Part shown: positions 59,109 to 64,000 of the stretch, piece after piece
Numbering within the stretch: the first letter of the stretch is position 1
Layout: each line of letters starts with the position of its first letter
Source of the DNA: Kribbella turkmenica
GTDB lineage: Bacteria > Actinomycetota > Actinomycetes > Propionibacteriales > Kribbellaceae
Length of the DNA: 64,000 nucleotides
Reading direction: 5' to 3'
Assembly (NCBI RefSeq): GCF_004348725.1
Contig: NZ_SMKR01000004.1
Location: 1 to 64,000, forward strand
The notes under the pieces: model-generated
The model's database searches: none
Told to the model about the DNA's origin: nothing
Seen by the model: the letters and a program-made list of their open reading frames with translations, nothing else
Position numbers and translations under genes: made by a program

Positions 59109-59135
59109 GCCCGGGCGGACCACCACCGCCCGGGC
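59109..59135 (+). terminator. Terminator hairpin ending the hydrazine operon
   Basis: Perfect 10-bp GC arms GCCCGGGCGG (59109-59118) and CCGCCCGGGC (59126-59135) enclose 7 nt, 36 bp after the second ATP-grasp stop. No T-run, as usual in high-GC actinobacteria. It also marks the operon boundary before the YchJ-like gene. Confidence 0.65.
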
Positions 59136-59152
59136 TCGGTCACAATCTGCTC

Positions 59153-59536
59153 ATGCCGCAACCCTCCGAACCCTGCCCGTGCGGGCTCGACAGCTCGTAC
59201 GCCGACTGCTGTGGCCGACTGCACGACGGTCGTGCGTCGGCCGCCACCGCTGAGGAGCTGATGCGTTCACGCTATTCGGCGTTCGCCGTCCGCGACGCGG
59301 CGTACCTGCTCCGCACCTGGGCCGCCGCGACCCGCCCGGCCGGCCTCCGGCTGGACGACGACATCCACTGGACCGGCCTGGAGATCCTGGCCACCACCGG
59401 CGGAAGCCCGTTTCACACCGAAGGCACGGTCGAGTTCCGCGCGCACTACGAGCTGGACGGCCGGCCGAGCCACCAACAGGAGCTCAGCCGGTTCGTCCGG
59501 GAGAACGGCGACTGGGTGTACGTCGCGGCACTGTGA
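59153..59536 (+). CDS. YchJ-family (UPF0225) SEC-C motif protein
   Basis: A 127-residue protein. The N-terminal SEC-C zinc motif 'PCPCGLDSSYADCCGRLHDG' and the following NTF2-like domain 'EELMRSRYSAFAVRDAAYLLRTW' define the YchJ/UPF0225 family. Function is unknown; zinc binding is expected. It ends directly against the convergent PhoX gene with no spacer, and it is separated from the hydrazine operon by a terminator. Confidence 0.92.
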   Translation: MPQPSEPCPCGLDSSYADCCGRLHDGRASAATAEELMRSRYSAFAVRDAAYLLRTWAAATRPAGLRLDDDIHWTGLEILATTGGSPFHTEGTVEFRAHYELDGRPSHQQELSRFVRENGDWVYVAAL

Positions 59537-60937
59537 CTACCTGCGGCGGCGCCAGGGGCCGGTGATCGCGTAGGTGATGCCGGGTGTGTAGACGTTGAAG
59601 AACATCGTCCGGCCGTCGGCGGAGAAGCCGGCGCCGGCCAGTTCGCCGAACGCCGGGTCCTCCGGGGTGCCGTTGTTGACCCGGTTGCGGGCGAACTTGA
59701 ACACCTCGCCGTCCTCGGTGGTGCCGAGGATGTGCTGCTCGCCGAGTCCGTCCTCGCACATCATCAACCCGCCGTACGGCGACATCGTGATGTTGTCCGG
59801 GGCATCGAACTCCGGGTCGTCCGAGCCGGGCGACGGCCGGGTGAAGATGACCTCCAGGCGCAGCGTCCGCTTCCGCGGGTCGTACCGCCAGACCTGGCCG
59901 TCGTGGTCGACCTTCGGCCCGAGCTCGGTCCGGGCGAACGACGAGACGAAGTACACGCAGCGGTCCCGGGTCCCCCACCAGCAGCCCTCGAGCTTGTAGC
60001 CGCCGGTGATCTGCTTGCCGTAGTCCTGCGCGCGGACCGACTCGGTCGTCGCCAGCGGGTCCGGCACCGTGATCCACCGGACGCCGTGGAACGTCGCGCC
60101 TGCCTCCTGGACGACGGACAGGTCGGGGAGGTCCGGGATGTACATCGCCTGCAGTTCACCGCCGGCCCGCAGCGAACCCCAGCCACCGCGCGGGCGGTTC
60201 GGCAGGAACCGGTAGAACCCGCCGAGCGGCGCGACGAACGCGTCCTCGGTCTCGTAGACGATGCCGGTCGCCGGGTCGACCGCGACCGCCTCGTGCTGGA
60301 ACCGGCCCATCGCGGTCAGCGGGGCCGGGTCGAGGTTGCGGCGGTCGTCGTACGGGTCGACCTCGAAGATGAATCCGTGGTCCTTGGTGTAGCCGGTGTC
60401 GCCGGCCCTGGCCTCGGTCTCCTCACACGTCAGCCAGGTACGCCAGGGCGTGATGCCGCCGGAGCAGTTGATCGCCGTACCGCCGAGGCTGACGAACTCC
60501 TTGGTGGCGTGGTTGTGCTTGTCCACGACGAGCGTGCTGGTGCCGCCGGCGGCACCAGGGTCGTAGGTGCGCTCCGGCGGAGCGACCACCTTGATCGTGG
60601 CGGTCGGGCTGCACTCGTGGTTGCGGACCAGCCGCGAGCCGCCGTGCCGGTCCGCGAAGGTGCCCATGCCGTCGAAGCGGCTCGGCGTCCTCAGGCCGCC
60701 GGGGCGGACGGTGCCCTCGCGGGACAGGATCTCGTAGCCGAACCCGCGCGGCAGGTCGAGCATGCCGTTCGGGTCCTCGATCAGCGGCCCGTAGCCGATC
60801 TTCGGGCCGGAGGTGCCGAGCGCGGGCTGGGCGGTGTACAGCGCCTCGACCGAGCCTGCGACGCTGACCGCGACACCGGCCGCGGCCGCTCGGGCGACGA
60901 ACTGCCGGCGGGACAGGGGATTGTGCTCAACGGACAC
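59537..60937 (-). CDS. PhoX-family alkaline phosphatase, Tat-secreted
   Basis: A 466-residue protein from a GTG at 60937 with an AGGAGG site 8 bp away (60946-60951). A Tat signal (SRRQFVARAAAAG) lies at residues 9-21. The DUF839/PhoX beta-propeller shows typical 'FDGMGTF...LVRNHE', 'GGTSTLVVD', 'GGITPWRTWLTCEE', 'RFQHEAVAVDPATG' and 'MSPYGGLMMCEDG' segments that bind Ca and Fe. It would hydrolyse extracellular phosphate esters. A PHO box lies 39-60 bp upstream, parallel to the PhoD gene at the window's left end. Confidence 0.92.
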   Translation of the reverse strand: MSVEHNPLSRRQFVARAAAAGVAVSVAGSVEALYTAQPALGTSGPKIGYGPLIEDPNGMLDLPRGFGYEILSREGTVRPGGLRTPSRFDGMGTFADRHGGSRLVRNHECSPTATIKVVAPPERTYDPGAAGGTSTLVVDKHNHATKEFVSLGGTAINCSGGITPWRTWLTCEETEARAGDTGYTKDHGFIFEVDPYDDRRNLDPAPLTAMGRFQHEAVAVDPATGIVYETEDAFVAPLGGFYRFLPNRPRGGWGSLRAGGELQAMYIPDLPDLSVVQEAGATFHGVRWITVPDPLATTESVRAQDYGKQITGGYKLEGCWWGTRDRCVYFVSSFARTELGPKVDHDGQVWRYDPRKRTLRLEVIFTRPSPGSDDPEFDAPDNITMSPYGGLMMCEDGLGEQHILGTTEDGEVFKFARNRVNNGTPEDPAFGELAGAGFSADGRTMFFNVYTPGITYAITGPWRRRR

Positions 60938-60975
60938 GGTGCGTGCCTCCTCATGGGCGGAAAGGATCTGCCGGT

Positions 60976-60997
60976 CACCGATGAACGTACGGTGAAC
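60976..60997 (-). promoter_or_regulatory. PHO box upstream of the PhoX gene
   Basis: On the minus strand, GTTCACC (60991-60997) and GTTCATC (60980-60986) are direct repeats with 11-bp period. The first is a perfect PHO core and the second has one change. This two-unit arrangement is the minimal PhoP binding site of actinomycetes. Confidence 0.7.
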
Positions 60998-61076
60998 AAC
61001 AGACAACGACAAGACGAACCGCGCGCCGTGGCACCCGCGATCCTGAATGACCGCGGGTGCCTCAACATTCAACCAA

Positions 61077-62378
61077 CTACTGGTAACAGGGCTTGCTGAA
61101 CTCGTGCGCCTCCGCGGTCTTGCCGGTGAAGAAGTCCCGCTCCACGCTCACGCCCGTCGGCGCCGCCGGGTCCACCTTCGAGATGATGCTGGCCCGGAAC
61201 ACCCGCTCGTTCGGCTCACCGGAGAACCGGCCCGCCTCGGCCGGCAGCATGCCTTCGTAGTCCACCGTCTCCAGCGACTTCACCGCGGCCAGCAGCCCGG
61301 CCCGGGTGAGGTCCTTGGACTCGACCGCCTTCTCCAGCGCGGCCTTCAACGGGTACGACCACACCCAGCCGGCGGTGTAGCCGTCGTTCGGCGCGGCCTT
61401 GAAGGTGGCCTGGTCGATCGACTCGGCCAGTGCCTTGTGACCGGCGGTTCCGGCGCCGTACGGCGCCCACGGCCCGGACTGCCGGTAGAGCGCGGTCAGC
61501 GCGGGCGCGGCCGGGCTCTTCAGCAGCGCCGGGTTCCAGGTCGGGCTGGTGCCGATGAACTGTCCCTTGAAGCCGTTCTGCGCGGCCCCGCCGACGATGG
61601 TCGCCGCCTCGGTCGGGCCGGTGGTCAGGATGACCAGGTCCGGCTTGGCCGCGACCAGTTTCTGGATCGCCGCACCCTGGTTCTCCTGGCCGGGCGCGGT
61701 CGGGATGTCGGTGAACGTCAGCCCGTTGGCCTCGGCCGCGATCTTCGCGCCGGCCGCGGCGTCGTCACCGTAGTCACCGGGGAAGTGCACCGCGGCGACC
61801 GTCTTCGGCTTCAGCGTCTCGACCGCGAAGTCGACCGAGTTCATCGACTCGAAGCAGTAGTTCGTGCCCGACTCCAGGATCACGTCCTCGAACGCCCACG
61901 CCGACGTCCAGGACGCCGGTACGCCGACCACGCCGCTGGACTTGAGGTCGCCGAGGATCGCCGCCGTGGTCGGTGAGCCGAGGGTCTGGACGAGCCCCAG
62001 CACGTCCGGCTTGATCTCGGCGTACACCTCGTTGTGGATCTGCGGGTTGTACTTGTTGTCCTTGACGTACTTGGTCACGTCGACCTCGAACTCGCCGATC
62101 CCGCCGGCCTCGTTGACCCGCTGCCAGAACGCCTTCTGGCTCTCGGTGATCGGTACGCCGAGCGCCTTGAACGGCCCCTCGGTCAGGTCCGAGATCGAGC
62201 CGAGGTAGATGCAGCCCTTGGCCTTGTCGACCGCGGCCGGGCACGGCTCGGAGGTGACCCCGACGTCGAACTTGACGCCCGAGTCGCCCTGCTGAGCTTC
62301 CGGGGCGTCGTTACGGCACCCCGCGACCAGGACCATCGCCGCTACCAGCGCGACGGCGCTTCCCTTCCGAACGCTCAT
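61077..62378 (-). CDS. Branched-chain amino-acid-type ABC transporter substrate-binding lipoprotein
   Basis: A 433-residue periplasmic-binding-protein type 1 (LivJ/LivK-like) lipoprotein. The signal ends in LVAGC (Cys21). Family features are 'CIYLGSISDLTEGPFKALGVPITESQKAFWQRVNEAGGIG' and 'LVAAKPDLVILTTGPTEAATIV'. The ligand could be branched-chain amino acids, amides, urea or other small molecules. It starts 9 bp after the downstream-reading permease gene, in one minus-strand operon with the two permeases. Confidence 0.92.
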   Translation of the reverse strand: MSVRKGSAVALVAAMVLVAGCRNDAPEAQQGDSGVKFDVGVTSEPCPAAVDKAKGCIYLGSISDLTEGPFKALGVPITESQKAFWQRVNEAGGIGEFEVDVTKYVKDNKYNPQIHNEVYAEIKPDVLGLVQTLGSPTTAAILGDLKSSGVVGVPASWTSAWAFEDVILESGTNYCFESMNSVDFAVETLKPKTVAAVHFPGDYGDDAAAGAKIAAEANGLTFTDIPTAPGQENQGAAIQKLVAAKPDLVILTTGPTEAATIVGGAAQNGFKGQFIGTSPTWNPALLKSPAAPALTALYRQSGPWAPYGAGTAGHKALAESIDQATFKAAPNDGYTAGWVWSYPLKAALEKAVESKDLTRAGLLAAVKSLETVDYEGMLPAEAGRFSGEPNERVFRASIISKVDPAAPTGVSVERDFFTGKTAEAHEFSKPCYQ

Positions 62379-62387
62379 CGATACTCC

Positions 62388-63491
62388 TTAGTGCGAGAAC
62401 GGCCACGACTTCCAGTAGGTGCGGACCCGGATCCAGATGCCGAACAGCCCCCGCGGTTCGAAGATCAGGAAGCCGATGATCAACAGGCCGTAGAGGATCG
62501 TCTCGACCTGGAACACCGTGATGCCCCCGGCTGCGGAACTGCCGCTGATGAACGGCAGCACGGCCGGGAGCTCGCGGGTGACCCGCGGCAGCAGGGTGAT
62601 GAACAGCGCGCCGAGCACCGATCCGGAGATCGTCGCGACACCGCCGATCAGCACCATCGCGATGTACTGCACCGACATCCCGAGGTTGAACGACCCCGGC
62701 TCGACGAAGCCGATCATCACGTACAGCAGGGCGCCCGCGACGCCGGCGTAGAACGACGACACCGCGAACGCGATCATCTTGTACCGGGTCACGTCGACCC
62801 CGATCACCTCGGCCGCCAGGTCCCGGTCCCGGACGGCCGCGAGCGCCCGGCCGGTCCTCGACCGGACCAGGTTCCGGGCCAGGACGCCGAAGATCACCAG
62901 CAGCACGAGCATCAGCAGGTAGAGCTTCTGCGCCTTCGTGAACAGCTCCCCGTCGACCGCGAACTGGAACCCGAACAACTCCGGGACGGCGGCCGGCCGC
63001 CCGACCCCGACTCCCCCGGTGAGCTCCCGCCAGTGCTTGAAGATGTGCTCCCCGATGAACACCAGCCCGAGCGTCACCACCGCCAGGTAGAGCCCGCGCA
63101 GCCGCGCCGCCAGCGGCGCGACGATCAGCCCGGCCAGCCCGGCGACCAGGCCGGCCGCGAGCAACCAGACCGGCAGCGAGGTGATCCCGAACCCGATCAG
63201 CCGGGTGCTGTCCGGGTCACCCGACAACGCGGCCGCGGTGTAGGCGCCCAGCCCCAGGAAGAACGCGTGCCCGAGCGACACCTGACCGCCGTACCCGGTG
63301 ACGATGTTGAGGCCGATCGCACCGATCGACGCCACGCACGCCGTAGCCAGCACGACCAGCAGGTCGTCGGTCAGCAGGAACGGCAACGCGACCGCGACCA
63401 GTCCGAGGACGAGCGTCCACCACCGCTTCGCGGGCGTGTTCAGCAAGGCCATGTCCTGCTTGTAGGACAGGTAGAGCAGGGGCCGGCTCAT
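62388..63491 (-). CDS. Branched-chain amino-acid ABC transporter permease LivM type
   Basis: A 367-residue permease with about ten helices. The LivM-type 'NIVTGYGGQVSLGHAFFLGLGAYTAA' is clear, and 'VRSRTGRALAAVRDRDLAAEVIGVDVTRYKMIAFAVSSFYAGVAGAL' contains the coupling loop for the ATPases. The start overlaps the LivH-type gene by 4 bp. No ATPase gene is inside the window; LivG/LivF genes may lie beyond the right edge. Confidence 0.93.
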   Translation of the reverse strand: MSRPLLYLSYKQDMALLNTPAKRWWTLVLGLVAVALPFLLTDDLLVVLATACVASIGAIGLNIVTGYGGQVSLGHAFFLGLGAYTAAALSGDPDSTRLIGFGITSLPVWLLAAGLVAGLAGLIVAPLAARLRGLYLAVVTLGLVFIGEHIFKHWRELTGGVGVGRPAAVPELFGFQFAVDGELFTKAQKLYLLMLVLLVIFGVLARNLVRSRTGRALAAVRDRDLAAEVIGVDVTRYKMIAFAVSSFYAGVAGALLYVMIGFVEPGSFNLGMSVQYIAMVLIGGVATISGSVLGALFITLLPRVTRELPAVLPFISGSSAAGGITVFQVETILYGLLIIGFLIFEPRGLFGIWIRVRTYWKSWPFSH

Positions 63492-64000
63492 ATGCGCTCC
63501 ACCTCTCTCGCGCCGAACAATCCGTAAGGTCTGACCAGCAGGACGAGGAGCATCAGCAGGTACGGCACGACCAGGAAGAAGTCACCGCCGAAGACCGGGT
63601 GCAGGTTGTCGCCGTAGCTGCCGACCAGGGCCTCCACGATGCCGATCGACAGACCGGCGATCACCGCACCGCCGAGGGAGTCGAGGCCGCCGAGGATGAT
63701 CACCGGAAGCGCCTTGAGCGCGGTCAGCCAGAGATTCTGCTCGAGGCCGATCCCGGTCGACAGAAACACCCCGGCCAGGCCGGCGAGCGCCGCCGCGAGC
63801 GCCCACGCCAGCGAGAACACCCGGCCGACCGAGACACCTTGCGCGAGCGCGACCTCCTGGTCCGACGACGCCGCCCGCATCGCCAGCCCGGTCCGCGACC
63901 AGCGGTAGAAGGCGAACAGCGCGGCCACCACGATCAGCGTTGCCACCAACGTGGCCAGGTGCCGCTGATCGATCCTGGCCCCCAGTACGCCGAGCTGCTC
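63488..64000 (-). CDS. Branched-chain amino-acid ABC transporter permease LivH type, N-terminus off window
   Basis: The C-terminal 170 residues of a LivH-like permease; the frame stays open to base 64000. The coupling loop 'SRTGLAMRAASSDQEVALAQGVSVGRVFSLAWALAAALAGLAGVF' and 'VIILGGLDSLGGAVIAGLSIGIVEALVG' identify it. A TTG at 63949 is not a start, since conserved sequence continues upstream of it. It precedes the LivM-type gene in the operon. Confidence 0.92.
   Translation of the reverse strand, partial: EQLGVLGARIDQRHLATLVATLIVVAALFAFYRWSRTGLAMRAASSDQEVALAQGVSVGRVFSLAWALAAALAGLAGVFLSTGIGLEQNLWLTALKALPVIILGGLDSLGGAVIAGLSIGIVEALVGSYGDNLHPVFGGDFFLVVPYLLMLLVLLVRPYGLFGAREVERI

Overview
The window is GC-rich DNA from an actinomycete. 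The codon bias, twin-arginine lipoproteins, type-II (long) argininosuccinate synthase, ATGA/GTGA gene overlaps and leaderless-type promoters fit the Propionibacteriales/Nocardioidaceae, for example a Kribbella-like organism. That placement is inference, not a database result. About 62 protein genes fill nearly all the sequence. I saw no rRNA, tRNA, CRISPR array, insertion sequence or phage gene.

Layout. The left end (1-5450) has a truncated prolyl oligopeptidase, a secreted PhoD phosphatase with a PHO-box array, a GAF-ANTAR regulator, a fatty-acid desaturase and a LacI regulator. A minus-strand dapA-RNase J pair (5479-8084) follows. Next come two membrane proteins, argG with ARG-box-like operators, and the paaABCDE operon for phenylacetyl-CoA epoxidase (11389-14888). 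A mixed accessory block (15088-24776) holds an acetyltransferase, VOC and DinB proteins, a secreted alpha/beta hydrolase, a large NB-ARC/TPR regulator, dapB and a polytopic glycosyltransferase-like protein. A complete dipeptide/oligopeptide ABC importer (25243-30798), an ABC exporter and an FAD-linked oxidase follow.

From 34392 to 49477, all but one gene on the minus strand, is the actinobacterial translation/RNA-processing block rimP-nusA-ylxR-infB-rbfA-truB ... ribF-rpsO-pnp-M16 protease. A flavin-dependent oxidoreductase, a sirtuin and a plus-strand SGNH hydrolase are inserted between truB and ribF. The right end (59153-64000) has a YchJ-like protein, a PhoX phosphatase with its own PHO box, and a branched-chain amino-acid-type ABC importer that runs off the window.

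The main discovery is the plus-strand operon 50870-59072. It encodes a stand-alone zinc-type cupin, a MetRS-like adenylating enzyme, a single polypeptide fusing a DAO-type flavin oxidase to an L-lysine N6-hydroxylase, a small beta-rich protein, two different ATP-grasp ligases and an MFS exporter. The first three genes are the parts of a 'hydrazine synthetase' that makes N-N bonds in the triacsin, s56-p1 and pyrazomycin pathways. Here the usual cupin-MetRS fusion is split, and the usually separate oxidase and hydroxylase are fused. The expected logic is as follows. Lysine is N6-hydroxylated, an amino acid is activated and joined through an N-N bond, and the lysine part is oxidatively removed to leave a hydrazino acid. 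The ATP-grasp enzymes then build amide bonds, and MFS exports a small hydrazine-containing peptide-like product. The operon is bounded by a hairpin on each side.
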